In this document: in pieces, positions 26,201 to 33,118 of the stretch | Layout of the letters: every line of letters begins with the position of its first letter | Position numbering within the stretch: the first letter of the stretch is position 1 | The notes under the pieces: model-generated | Told to the model about the DNA's origin: nothing | Seen by the model: the letters and a program-made list of their open reading frames with translations, nothing else | Database searches by the model: none | Assembly: GCF_026626635.1 (NCBI RefSeq) | Contig: NZ_JAPNKA010000001.1 | Span: forward strand, 10,524,501-10,588,500 | Direction: 5' to 3' | From: Archangium lansingense | Lineage (GTDB): Bacteria > Myxococcota > Myxococcia > Myxococcales > Myxococcaceae | Length of the DNA stretch: 64,000 nucleotides | Position numbers and translations under genes: made by a program

Positions 26201-26567
26201 CCGTGCCGTCGGAGCGCAGGGCCAGTGAGTGCTGGTAGCCCGCCGCGAGAGCCACCACGCTGTCGAGTCCCTGTACCGGCACCAAGAGGCGCTGCGTCAC
26301 GTCCGTGCCATCCCCCAGCTGGCCAAACGTGTTGTCACCCCAGGCCCTCACCGTGCCGTCGCGGCGCAACAGCAGCGAATGGGCAGCGCCCGCCGCGACC
26401 TGCTCCTGCCCGAGCGCCGGCGTGGTCAACGCGACTTCAATCGTCGACACCTCGGAGAGCTCCGCTCCGCCCTCCTCCGGGGGGACGCACCCCACCGCCA
26501 GGCACAGCCCCAACAACAGCCCCACCCAGGCTCCCGGGCCACGCCCAGGAATTCGATGGCATCTCAT
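23265..26567 (-). CDS. RCC1-repeat lipoprotein with 21 repeats (paralogue 2)
   Basis: 1100 residues from ATG at 26567. The signal MRCHRIPGRGPGAWVGLLLG is nearly the same as in the downstream paralogue and ends in lipobox LAVGC. I count 21 WGxNxxGQLGDG cores. Irregular repeats occupy the same positions in both proteins: the fifth reads RSWGENGSGQLGIG here and RSWGENGAGQLGVG there, and the fourteenth reads SSWGDNEYGQLG here and SSWGGNEYGQLG there. The array was therefore duplicated whole, not expanded independently. It is the first gene of the probable two-gene unit; the 206 bp upstream should hold the promoter. Confidence 0.88.
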   Translation of the reverse strand: MRCHRIPGRGPGAWVGLLLGLCLAVGCVPPEEGGAELSEVSTIEVALTTPALGQEQVAAGAAHSLLLRRDGTVRAWGDNTFGQLGDGTDVTQRLLVPVQGLDSVVALAAGYQHSLALRSDGTVWAWGDNFFGQLGDGSDFQSPVPVQVLGLSGVVAIAAGDNHSLALLSDGSVYAWGFNNYGQLGDGTTYSSPFPLQVQGLSGAVAIAAGSGHSLAVLSDGKAKAWGDNYYGQLGDGSGFGQLTPVLVSGLTGVKGIAAGTFHSLALLADGSVRSWGENGSGQLGIGSTTRRPVPVLIPGLTGVKALAAGSQHSLALLADGTARAWGYNDFGQVGIGVLGSQLTPVKVSGLGLVKGLAAGGAHSLAVRVGGLAWAWGDNSQGQLGDGQVSQQLKPVRVLGQRVRTLMAGGGEHSLAVRADSTVWAWGDNRNGQLGAGTIPQRSLPGQVPGLTGVEVLAAALDQSLVVRMDGTLWAWGNNANGQLGDGTTTQRLTPVQVTALSEVVAVAAGGNHTLAVRMDGTLWAWGNNIEGQLGDGTTTQRLAPTQVPSLGSIVAVAAGGSHSLAVRADGTVWAWGYNAKGQLGDGTTLRRLTPVQVVGLSNIVAVAAGDSHSLALGADGTVWAWGLNASGQLGDGTTTQRLTPVQVPGLGSLVAVAAGNEHSLAVRADGTVWAWGYNIRGQLGDGTLSSRKSPVQVPGLANAVSVAAGYTHSLVSYSDGSCSSWGDNEYGQLGDGTAALYLVPLQVPGLSGLKSAVAAGFHSLAVRSDGTVWAWGLNHLGQLGDGTTTQRLTPFQVPGPSQVSAVAAGTNHSLALQSDGTLWAWGYNYNGQVGDGTSFTRYVPTRVLLSGVVSIAAGSMHSLAVRSDGTVWAWGSNSSGQLGDGTLTQRFAPVQVQGLSGVVAIVAGQSHSLAVRSDGTVWAWGYNYYGQLGDGTSLTRQTPVQVPGLSGVVAIAAGQAHSLALRADGRVWAWGYNAFSQLGDGTTTQRLMPVQVPGLSGVVSISAGIYRSLAGRSDGTVWAWGNNSYGELGDGTTTSRATPIQTSPLSGMTSIVVGTTHGLALRPDGTLWAWGLSAYGQVGDGVPSMRQVPVRVSGL

Positions 26568-26773
26568 CTGGATACACCCCCTCCCAATCAGCTCAGCACC
26601 GGGAAGACACCCGGCACCGAGCCGCTTGGATGTCAGACATCGTCATGCAAGCCCTTCAGCTTCTGGCTTCCCCTCCCGGCCCGAGGGGCATGCAAGATAA
26701 AGCATCTCATCCGAGGTTTGTGAGGTTTTCTTGACTTTCCGTGCTAGCGGCCCTGGATAAGGTCTGGAGCAGC

Positions 26774-27598
26774 TCACTCCGTCGGCCAGCAGGTGTTCGG
26801 CCAGGGGTCACACGCAATCCCCGGGCAGAGCCGGCTCTTGGAGCAGCTTCCGTCACAGCAAGGAAACGGAGTCGCCTGGGGGCAGGCATACGTCGGACAG
26901 ATCCCGCAGTTGACCATCCCCCCGCACCCGTCGGAGACACACCCGCACCGGCCAACACACGAGCTCTCCGGCTCACACGGCCTGGGGACACAGACGTTCA
27001 AATCCCAGTCACACTGGGAGCCACTCGGGCAGTTGCCGCAGGAGTCGACCGACCGGGGATTGCCACAGTTGTCCGTGCCCATCCCCACCGGACCACACTG
27101 CTTCCCGAGGCGCGCGCAGAACTGAGCATCCGTCTCCGGCATGCAACAGCTCTGATCCCTGACACTCGTCCCCATCGTCACCGGACCGTTGGCGGTGCAG
27201 AGGGAGCGGACGCCCGAACCATCCACCACCAGGGGCCAGGCCCGGACCTCGAAAGCCTGCGTGCTACACGTCCAGCCCGTGCTGCTGTGGTACCAGCTCC
27301 CCGAGGTCCCCGGGCGATCCTCGGAGCCCACCCTCACGCCATCCACGTAGTACTCGAGATAGATGGCATTGGAGGGCGTCGTCACGGCCCAGGTCCCGCC
27401 CGAGGACAGCGTCCCCTGGTAGAAGTTGTAGCCAAGGAGCACCAGGCTGGAGACCTGGGCGCCGGTGCACACCGCAGCTTGGTGCGTACCGAGCCGCTCG
27501 TCCGGGGCGAACTCTTCAGGGGTCACACCGCAGGCGGTGAACAACAGCCCGGTGCAGACGGCGCTCATCCAGAGGAAGCAACGACGCAAGGAGTGCAT
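26774..27598 (-). CDS. Cysteine-rich lipoprotein
   Basis: 274 residues from ATG at 27598; an in-frame GTG at 27628 is possible but would precede a normal lipoprotein signal (MHSLRRCFLWMSAVCTGLLFTAC) with extra residues. The first half after the lipobox looks like a beta-sandwich domain (LEYYVDGVRVG...AFEVRAWPLVVDG). The C-terminal 130 residues hold over 20 cysteines in short-spaced patterns (CGNPRSVDSCGNCPSGSQC, CVGRCGCVSDGCGG), like the disulfide-rich modules of many myxobacterial surface proteins. The role is unknown. It is divergent from the serine hydrolase gene. Confidence 0.72.
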   Translation of the reverse strand: MHSLRRCFLWMSAVCTGLLFTACGVTPEEFAPDERLGTHQAAVCTGAQVSSLVLLGYNFYQGTLSSGGTWAVTTPSNAIYLEYYVDGVRVGSEDRPGTSGSWYHSSTGWTCSTQAFEVRAWPLVVDGSGVRSLCTANGPVTMGTSVRDQSCCMPETDAQFCARLGKQCGPVGMGTDNCGNPRSVDSCGNCPSGSQCDWDLNVCVPRPCEPESSCVGRCGCVSDGCGGMVNCGICPTYACPQATPFPCCDGSCSKSRLCPGIACDPWPNTCWPTE

Positions 27599-27777
27599 AG
27601 GCAATGTTCCAGTTAATTTGACTGTCACTGGAATACCTGTTTTTCAGCTTGATGTCGACCATTGGCCACTGCGCACCTGCTTGGGGGAGCGTCGCCAGGT
27701 GTCCAACCCGTGCAATCGGGCGCCCGCCCATGCGTTCTAGCGGCCACACCCTTCACTCCGACTGGAGTCTCTCGTCC

Positions 27778-29805
27778 ATGCGCATTCGCGCACTTCCCCT
27801 CCTGCTGCTCACCTCGTGTACCGCGGCCAGCACCACCGTCACTCCGCCGTCCTCCACCCCGGCACCTCAGGCCTCCGCCGCGCGGGCCCGGAAGCTCGAG
27901 GCGGCCACGCCCATGCAGACGGCGTCCAGCACTCCCTTCACCGTGTCCGCCGGCTGGTACGTCACCGAGGACCACGGGCGGCTGTTGCTCGAGGACCCCG
28001 AACGGGAGCTCCGCATCACGCTGCTCGAGGTGCCCGGCACCTCCGCCGAGCGCGCCATCACCGAGGCCTGGAAGCAGACCCGCCCCGACTTCGCCCTCCC
28101 CGTGAAGCTCTCCGCCCACCCTCCCGCGCAGGACGGCTGGGACGAGATCTTCCAGAACACCTACGACACTCCGCCTCGGGAGGCGCGCGTCATCGCGGGC
28201 CTCGCACGGCGCAAGGGTGACACCAACTATGTCATCCTCCTGGACGGCTCCGCCGCCTCCATGGATCGCCGGGGCGCTCAGGCCGCGCAGGTGCTGCTTG
28301 GCTTCAAGTCGGCCCGGCTCGCCGAGGAGTCCTTCGCCGGAAAGGCTCCGCTCCCGCTCACCGCCGAGCGCCTCAAGTCCCTGGAGTCCTTCGTCGAGCA
28401 GACCCGCCAGACGATGAAGATTCCGGGCGTGGCCCTCGCCGTCGTCCAGGGCAACCAGGTGCTCTACGAGAAGGGTTTCGGGGTGCGCGAGCTCGGCAGG
28501 TCGGAGCCGGTGACGCCCGAGACGCTCTTCCTCATCGGCTCCACGAGCAAGTCGCTCACCACGCTGATGATGGCGCGGCTGGTGGACGAGGGCCGCTTCG
28601 GCTGGGACACCCCCGCAACCCAGCTCCTGCCCGACTTCGCGCTCGGCGACCCCGAGATGACGAAGAAGCTCACCGTGCGGAACACCGTGTGTGCCTGCAC
28701 CGGCATGCCCCGCCAGGACATGGAGATGATCTTCGAGTCCGCGGGCTTCACCGGCGAGCAGCGCATCGCCGAGATGCGCCAGATGAAGCCCACCACGGGC
28801 ATCGGCGAGACCTACCAGTACAGCAACCCCATGGTGACGGCGGGAGGCTACATGGCCGCGCACGCCGCCGAGCCGAAGCTCCCGCTGGGTCAGGCGTATG
28901 ACCGCGTGATGCAGACGCGCGTCTTCGATGCCCTGGGCATGAAGTCCACCACCTTCGACTTCGCCCGCGCCAGGAAGCAGGAGCACGCCTCGCCGCACGG
29001 GATGACCCTGAAGCTCGACTACGTCACCCTGCCCGTGTCCACGGAAGAGGCGCTCATCCCCGTCCGCCCCGCGGGTGGTGCATGGTCCAACGCGCGCGAC
29101 ATGGCGCGCTACGTGATGCTCGAGCTGACCAAGGGCCGTACGCCCGAGGGCAAGCCGTTCGTCTCCGAGGCCAACCTGCTCGCGCGCCGTGAGGCGCAGG
29201 TGAAGATCAACGACACGATGAGCTACGGGTTGGGGCTCATGGTGGGCGAGGACCACGGCGCCCGCCTCATCCACCATGGCGGCAATACGCTGGGCTTCAG
29301 CTCGGACATGTTCTTCCTGCCCGAGGCCAACGTGGGCGTCGTCCTGCTCACGAACGTCCAGGGCGATGGCCCCTTCCGCAACGCCGTGCGCCGCAAGTTC
29401 CTCGAGGTGCTCTTCGATGGCGAGGACCAGGCCCAGGCGAAGCTCGACTTCGCCCTGAAGAGCCGCAAGGAGGCGTTCGCGAAGGAGATGACGGGACTGC
29501 GCGAGCAGCCGGAGCTGGAGTGGCTCAAGCCCCTGACCGGCTCTTGGTACAACAAGGGGCTCGGGCGCGTCACCCTGCAGCTCGAGGGCTCCCGCGCCAT
29601 GTTCGACGCGGGCGAGTGGCGCAGTTCCGTGGGCGAGAAGCGGGAAGCGGACGGCTCGAGCAGGCTCATTCTGCTCGACCCGCCGCTGGCCGGGTTCGAC
29701 TTCCAGGTCCAGCGGGAGGCGGGCCGCACCACGCTCGTGCTCGAGATGCCGCAGCAGCGCTACGTCTTCGAGAAGGGTGATGGCCCGGTGAGCTCCGTCC
29801 GCTGA
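27778..29805 (+). CDS. Beta-lactamase-fold serine hydrolase (S12/class C family), lipoprotein
   Basis: 675 residues from ATG at 27778, chosen because MRIRALPLLLLTSC is a lipoprotein signal; the upstream frame to 27649 has no such start. An N-terminal domain of about 200 residues precedes the hydrolase domain. The serine-nucleophile motif SxxK is Ser255-Thr-Ser-Lys258, and the second motif YxN is Tyr348-Ser-Asn350 (YQYSNPM). A late HHGGNTLGF resembles the third (H/KxG) box. Relatives include esterases, D-amino-acid peptidases and class C-like enzymes, so beta-lactam resistance should not be assumed. A C-terminal beta domain of about 100 residues follows. Confidence 0.85.
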   Translation: MRIRALPLLLLTSCTAASTTVTPPSSTPAPQASAARARKLEAATPMQTASSTPFTVSAGWYVTEDHGRLLLEDPERELRITLLEVPGTSAERAITEAWKQTRPDFALPVKLSAHPPAQDGWDEIFQNTYDTPPREARVIAGLARRKGDTNYVILLDGSAASMDRRGAQAAQVLLGFKSARLAEESFAGKAPLPLTAERLKSLESFVEQTRQTMKIPGVALAVVQGNQVLYEKGFGVRELGRSEPVTPETLFLIGSTSKSLTTLMMARLVDEGRFGWDTPATQLLPDFALGDPEMTKKLTVRNTVCACTGMPRQDMEMIFESAGFTGEQRIAEMRQMKPTTGIGETYQYSNPMVTAGGYMAAHAAEPKLPLGQAYDRVMQTRVFDALGMKSTTFDFARARKQEHASPHGMTLKLDYVTLPVSTEEALIPVRPAGGAWSNARDMARYVMLELTKGRTPEGKPFVSEANLLARREAQVKINDTMSYGLGLMVGEDHGARLIHHGGNTLGFSSDMFFLPEANVGVVLLTNVQGDGPFRNAVRRKFLEVLFDGEDQAQAKLDFALKSRKEAFAKEMTGLREQPELEWLKPLTGSWYNKGLGRVTLQLEGSRAMFDAGEWRSSVGEKREADGSSRLILLDPPLAGFDFQVQREAGRTTLVLEMPQQRYVFEKGDGPVSSVR

Positions 29806-29843
29806 GGGAACCTCCAGGGCACCTGCCCGAGAAGCTCCCGCGC
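29803..29843. repeat. 41-bp dispersed repeat, copy 1
   Basis: It starts at the TGA stop of the serine hydrolase and reads TGAGGGAACCTCCAGGGCAC followed by CTGCCCGAGAAGCTCCCGCGC. Bases 32368-32408 match with three substitutions. The middle GGGCA...TGCCC can pair, so it may be a hairpin-forming 3' element. Confidence 0.6.
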
Positions 29844-29955
29844 CTCTCGCTCCGGCTCGCTCCTCGCCATTCAACCGACGGAGCGAGGGCCTCTACCCCG
29901 GTGTGCTCACCTGGGAGGCGACACGGCAGCGGTCACAAGCGGGATGTGGTCCTTC

Positions 29956-29978
29956 CACAAAGACAGTCGCCCTTTGTG
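29956..29978 (+). promoter_or_regulatory. Inverted repeat overlapping the P450 leader
   Basis: CACAAAG (29956-29962) and CTTTGTG (29972-29978) are perfect 7-bp arms 9 bases apart, ending 10 bases before the P450 ATG at 29989 and abutting its AGGAGG ribosome site. It could be an operator or an RNA hairpin that affects translation. Confidence 0.35.
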
Positions 29979-29988
29979 AGGAGGACCC

Positions 29989-31209
29989 ATGCCCTCGCCC
30001 GCAGCACCCGCGCTCCTAACTCCCGAAACCCTGAGCAATCCCTGGCCCGTGTACCGGCAACTGCAGGAGGAGGACCCGGTCCACTGGTCGGAGGAGCTCC
30101 AGGCCTGGTTCGTCACCCGCCACGAGGATGTCACCGGGTGTTTCCGCGACCCACGCCTGAGCGCCAACCGCACCCAGCTCTTCGCCGAGCACCAGCTCGG
30201 GGGACTCGGACCGGAGCTGGTGAAGGACTACCTGCGCGTGTCAGAGGGAATGATGCTCATGAAGGACGGCCCCGAGCACACCCGCCTCCGCCGACAGGCC
30301 AACACGGGCTTCACCGCGCAGGTGCTCGAGGGGTGGCGTCCCGCCATCCAGCGCATCATCGATTCGCTGCTCGACCGCGTCCAGGAGCGGCGGCGGATGG
30401 ACGTAGCCGTGGACCTCTCCGAGCCCCTGCCCGCGCTCGTGATGACCGAGCTGTTCGACATTCCCGCCGAAGACCACGATCGCTTCCAGCGGTGGTCCAA
30501 CGACACAGCCACCTTCTTTGGCGCCGCGGTGGGGGACGTGAGGAGCGCCGCGATCCGAGCCAACGAGGGCGCGGCCCAGCTCTCGCGCTACCTGACGGCG
30601 GCCATCGAGGCGCGCCGCGAGCGCCCTGGCAATGACCTGCTCAGCCTGCTGCTGCGCTACGAGGAGCAGGGCCGGATGAGCACCGAGGAGCTGGTGTCCA
30701 ACGCCGTCCTCATCCTCACCGCCGGGCACGTCACCACCATCGACCAGCTCAGCAACGGCGTGTACGAACTGCTGACGCACCCCGAGCAATTCGAGCAGCT
30801 GAAGCAGCAGCCGGAGCTGTGCAAGTCGGCCGTCGAGGAGTTGCTGCGCTACACCCCCGCCGTGCCCTTCATGCACCGCGTGGTGGCGGAGGACCTCGAG
30901 CTGCGCGGGCGCCCCCTCCGCAAGGGCCAACTGGTGTTCCTCGGCATCGCCGCCGCCAACCGGGACCCGGATGTGTTCGCCAACCCCGACCGCTTCGACA
31001 TCACCCGCCAGAACAACAAGTACCTGGCCTTCGCCTTCGGGCCCCACCTGTGCCTCGGAGCCGGGCTCGCCCGCCGCGAGCTGGAGCAGGCCCTGCGGAC
31101 CCTGTTGCGCCGCATGCCGGACCTCCGGCTCGACGAGCAGCAGCCGCCGCGCCTCAAGTGCAACAGCCTGCTGTTCCGTGGGTTCGACTCGCTGCCCGTC
31201 CGCTGGTGA
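29989..31209 (+). CDS. Cytochrome P450
   Basis: 406 residues from ATG at 29989, with AGGAGG 5-10 bases upstream. The haem loop FAFGPHLCLGAGLARRE carries the axial Cys355. The I-helix motif is AGHVTT and the ExxR motif lies in VEELLRYTP. The size and lack of a membrane anchor mark a soluble class I bacterial P450 that would need separate ferredoxin partners, none of which is nearby. The substrate is unknown. The TetR gene at 31244 is convergent. Confidence 0.92.
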   Translation: MPSPAAPALLTPETLSNPWPVYRQLQEEDPVHWSEELQAWFVTRHEDVTGCFRDPRLSANRTQLFAEHQLGGLGPELVKDYLRVSEGMMLMKDGPEHTRLRRQANTGFTAQVLEGWRPAIQRIIDSLLDRVQERRRMDVAVDLSEPLPALVMTELFDIPAEDHDRFQRWSNDTATFFGAAVGDVRSAAIRANEGAAQLSRYLTAAIEARRERPGNDLLSLLLRYEEQGRMSTEELVSNAVLILTAGHVTTIDQLSNGVYELLTHPEQFEQLKQQPELCKSAVEELLRYTPAVPFMHRVVAEDLELRGRPLRKGQLVFLGIAAANRDPDVFANPDRFDITRQNNKYLAFAFGPHLCLGAGLARRELEQALRTLLRRMPDLRLDEQQPPRLKCNSLLFRGFDSLPVRW

Positions 31210-31243
31210 GCCCGAAGCCCAGGCGCACCAGGGGACGCACGCA

Positions 31244-31828
31244 TCACTCCGAGGTCAGGAGCGTCAGCAGCTCCTGCCAGACCCCTGGGGAGGTCGGCTC
31301 GGCGCCGCTGGCCGTGCGGGCGAACTCTCCAAGCAGCGCGAGGTAGAGCGCGCGCGTGCGGTGCCGCGCGGAGCCCGCGGAGAGTCCCATCTCCCGCAGG
31401 AGTCCCTCGACGAAGCCCTCGCGCGTTCGATCGACCCGAGCCACGACCTCTCCAGCCTCGGGGCTGGTGACTCCCCACGCGCGCACCGCTCCTTCGAGGC
31501 TTCCATTCCCGTGCTCCTGGCAGATGGCCATGAGCAAGGAGAGCTGCTCGCGCGCCGGCACACCACTGCCTCGCAGCCTCTCGATGATCTGGTGCGTCCC
31601 TCCGGCCTCCCAGCGCGCGAGCATCTGCCGAAGCAGGTCCCCACGATCCACGAAGTGCCAGTAGAAGCTCCCCTTGGTGACTCCGAGCTCGACCGCCAGG
31701 GGCTCCACCCGCACCGCCTCCGCCCCACCACGGACCAGCGCGTCGAACCCCGCGCGCACCCAGCTCTCCGGCCCCAGCCTGTCCGCCGCCTTCCGCCTGA
31801 CCCGAGCCTTCTTCACCCTTGGCACCAT
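31244..31828 (-). CDS. TetR-family regulator
   Basis: 194 residues from ATG at 31828; an upstream in-frame ATG (31879) would run through the operator, so it was rejected. The helix-turn-helix is near residues 25-70 (VEPLAVELGVTKGSFYWHFVDRGDLL), with the usual TetR GSFYWHF recognition helix. The C-terminal ligand domain is unspecific. Two ATACG-N4-CGTAT palindromes lie between this start and the divergent DUF3995 gene, so it probably represses itself and that gene. Confidence 0.85.
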   Translation of the reverse strand: MVPRVKKARVRRKAADRLGPESWVRAGFDALVRGGAEAVRVEPLAVELGVTKGSFYWHFVDRGDLLRQMLARWEAGGTHQIIERLRGSGVPAREQLSLLMAICQEHGNGSLEGAVRAWGVTSPEAGEVVARVDRTREGFVEGLLREMGLSAGSARHRTRALYLALLGEFARTASGAEPTSPGVWQELLTLLTSE

Positions 31829-31840
31829 ACGCCACCGTAT
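31827..31840. promoter_or_regulatory. TetR operator site 1, ATACG-N4-CGTAT
   Basis: ATACGCCACCGTAT has 5-bp inverted arms around CCAC. It overlaps the tetR start codon region and abuts TTGACA (31840-31845), a -35-like hexamer for the rightward gene. Confidence 0.6.
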
Positions 31841-31870
31841 TGACAGACGCCAGCCCTCCGGTGAATGTTC

Positions 31871-31886
31871 CATACGCATCCGTATG
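31871..31886. promoter_or_regulatory. TetR operator site 2, CATACG-N4-CGTATG
   Basis: CATACGCATCCGTATG has 6-bp inverted arms and the same core as site 1, centred 45 bp away. It lies about 26 bases downstream of the TTGACA hexamer, where it would block the rightward promoter's start site. Confidence 0.65.
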
Positions 31887-31906
31887 GAGCCTGGAGGATT
31901 CCTGCC

Positions 31907-32335
31907 ATGACGATGGTCCTGGGTGTCGCCGCTGCTGCAGTGCTAGGAGCCCTTGCGGGGCTCCACTTCTTCTGGGCCTCCGGAGGGCGCTGGGGTGCCT
32001 CCGTGGCCATCCCCGAGTTCAACGGCAAGGCGGCGTTCACGCCTACGCCGATAGCCACGATAGTGGTCGGCGCCCTTCTGCTCGGCGCAGCCGGGGTGGC
32101 GCTGACAGCGGCAGGAGTGCGCGTCCTGCCGCTGCCTCTCGAGGTGGTGCATGTCGGAACGGGGCTGCTCTCCGCCGCGTTCTTCCTGCGCGCCGTGGGA
32201 GATTTTCGCTACGTCGGCCTGTTCAAGCGCCAGCGAGGGACGCGGTTCGCCCAGATGGACAATCGGCTCTACATACCGCTGTGCACCGGGCTCGCGGCTG
32301 CGCTGGCGGCGGTGATCCTTCTGCCTCGCCCCTGA
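31907..32335 (+). CDS. DUF3995-like membrane protein
   Basis: 142 residues from ATG at 31907 with GGAGGA upstream; a frame from 31865 would start inside the operator. It has four hydrophobic segments (about residues 3-20, 45-66, 75-98 and 118-138), so it is a small inner-membrane protein. The pattern LGALAGLHFFWASGGRWG near the N-terminus and the VGDFRYVGLFK block resemble DUF3995 proteins, whose function is unknown. It is divergent from, and probably controlled by, the TetR gene at 31244. Confidence 0.75.
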   Translation: MTMVLGVAAAAVLGALAGLHFFWASGGRWGASVAIPEFNGKAAFTPTPIATIVVGALLLGAAGVALTAAGVRVLPLPLEVVHVGTGLLSAAFFLRAVGDFRYVGLFKRQRGTRFAQMDNRLYIPLCTGLAAALAAVILLPRP

Positions 32336-32367
32336 TCCCCGCGACTGAACGAGGCATACACGGCGTC

Positions 32368-32408
32368 TGAGGGAACCTCCAGGGCAGCTGCCCGAGGAGC
32401 TTCCGCGC
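32368..32408. repeat. 41-bp dispersed repeat, copy 2
   Basis: Matches 29803-29843 with three differences; its core GGGCAGCTGCCC is a perfect palindrome. It lies between the convergent DUF3995 gene and TetR gene. Confidence 0.6.
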
Positions 32409-33013
32409 TACGAGGAGCAGGCGAAGATGAGCCGTGAGGCCTGCTTCACCCAGGCGCGCCGCGTCTCGAGCGTGGCGAAGTCGAGAAGGATGAACGGGTC
32501 GAACAGCTTCGGCATCATCGAGAGCAGGAGCAGGGAGGACCAGAGCTGCGCCAGCGCCATCCGAAGCATGTCCGGGGTGAGGTGCGGTGCCGCCGGAGCG
32601 AGCTTCGCGGCGAGCTCGCCAAGAAAGGCGTTGAGGCGCTGGATGGCCATGCCCTCATAGCGCTGGTGGACGAGCACCTCGCGAAAGTGCGCATGCGCGA
32701 TGCGCGGCCAGCGCGTGGTGTTGCCCACGATGTCCTCGAGCACGGCTTCGAAGGCCTCGCGCACACCGGCACCACCGGCGCGCAGCTTGTCGAAGTCCGT
32801 GAGGACGTTGCCGAAGGCCTGGTCCAGCGTCTGCTCGATGGCCAGGGAGATCAGCTTCTCCTTGCTGCGGAAGTAGTAGCTGATCGCCGCGCTGTTCACC
32901 TGCGCCTCGCGGGCGATCTCCCGGATGCCCGTCGCGTCCAGCCCGTCGCGCTCGATGCAGGTGATGGTCGCCCGGATGATGCGGTCCCGTGCGTTCTGCT
33001 CCTCGTTCCCCAT
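32408..33013 (-). CDS. TetR/AcrR-family regulator
   Basis: 201 residues from ATG at 33013, which begins the conserved NARDRIIRATITCIERDGLDATGIREIAREAQVNSAAISYYFRSKEKLI HTH domain (about residues 5-60). The upstream frame to 33079 would read into the operator. The C-terminal domain has the shape of the YbiH/CerR-type TetR regulators (LEDIVGNTTRWPRIAHAHFREVL). Palindromes at 33069-33098 lie between it and the divergent alpha/beta hydrolase gene, implying shared control. Confidence 0.85.
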   Translation of the reverse strand: MGNEEQNARDRIIRATITCIERDGLDATGIREIAREAQVNSAAISYYFRSKEKLISLAIEQTLDQAFGNVLTDFDKLRAGGAGVREAFEAVLEDIVGNTTRWPRIAHAHFREVLVHQRYEGMAIQRLNAFLGELAAKLAPAAPHLTPDMLRMALAQLWSSLLLLSMMPKLFDPFILLDFATLETRRAWVKQASRLIFACSS

Positions 33014-33068
33014 CCAGATAAACCCCTGAAATGACGTGAGAATCCGTGGCGCCCTTGACGCCGCCACC

Positions 33069-33098
33069 GATTCAACCAAATGATTGAATCAATTGATT
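33069..33098. promoter_or_regulatory. Overlapping palindromes, probable TetR operator
   Basis: GATTCAA (33069-33075) and TTGAATC (33084-33090) form inverted arms 8 bases apart, and AATCAATTGATT (33087-33098) is a perfect 12-bp palindrome overlapping the second arm. The region is markedly AT-rich and ends 5 bases before the AGGAGG site of the hydrolase gene. Confidence 0.6.
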
Positions 33099-33118
33099 AA
33101 ACCAGGAGGTTCAATCCA

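Noticed and set aside
19889..26567. Regularly spaced repeats that could suggest a CRISPR array
   Set aside because: The period is about 150 bp, the repeats diverge, and they translate as RCC1 units; no cas genes are near.
27778..29805. Beta-lactam resistance gene
   Set aside because: SxxK and YxN show only the fold; length, extra domains and context fit a broader serine hydrolase.
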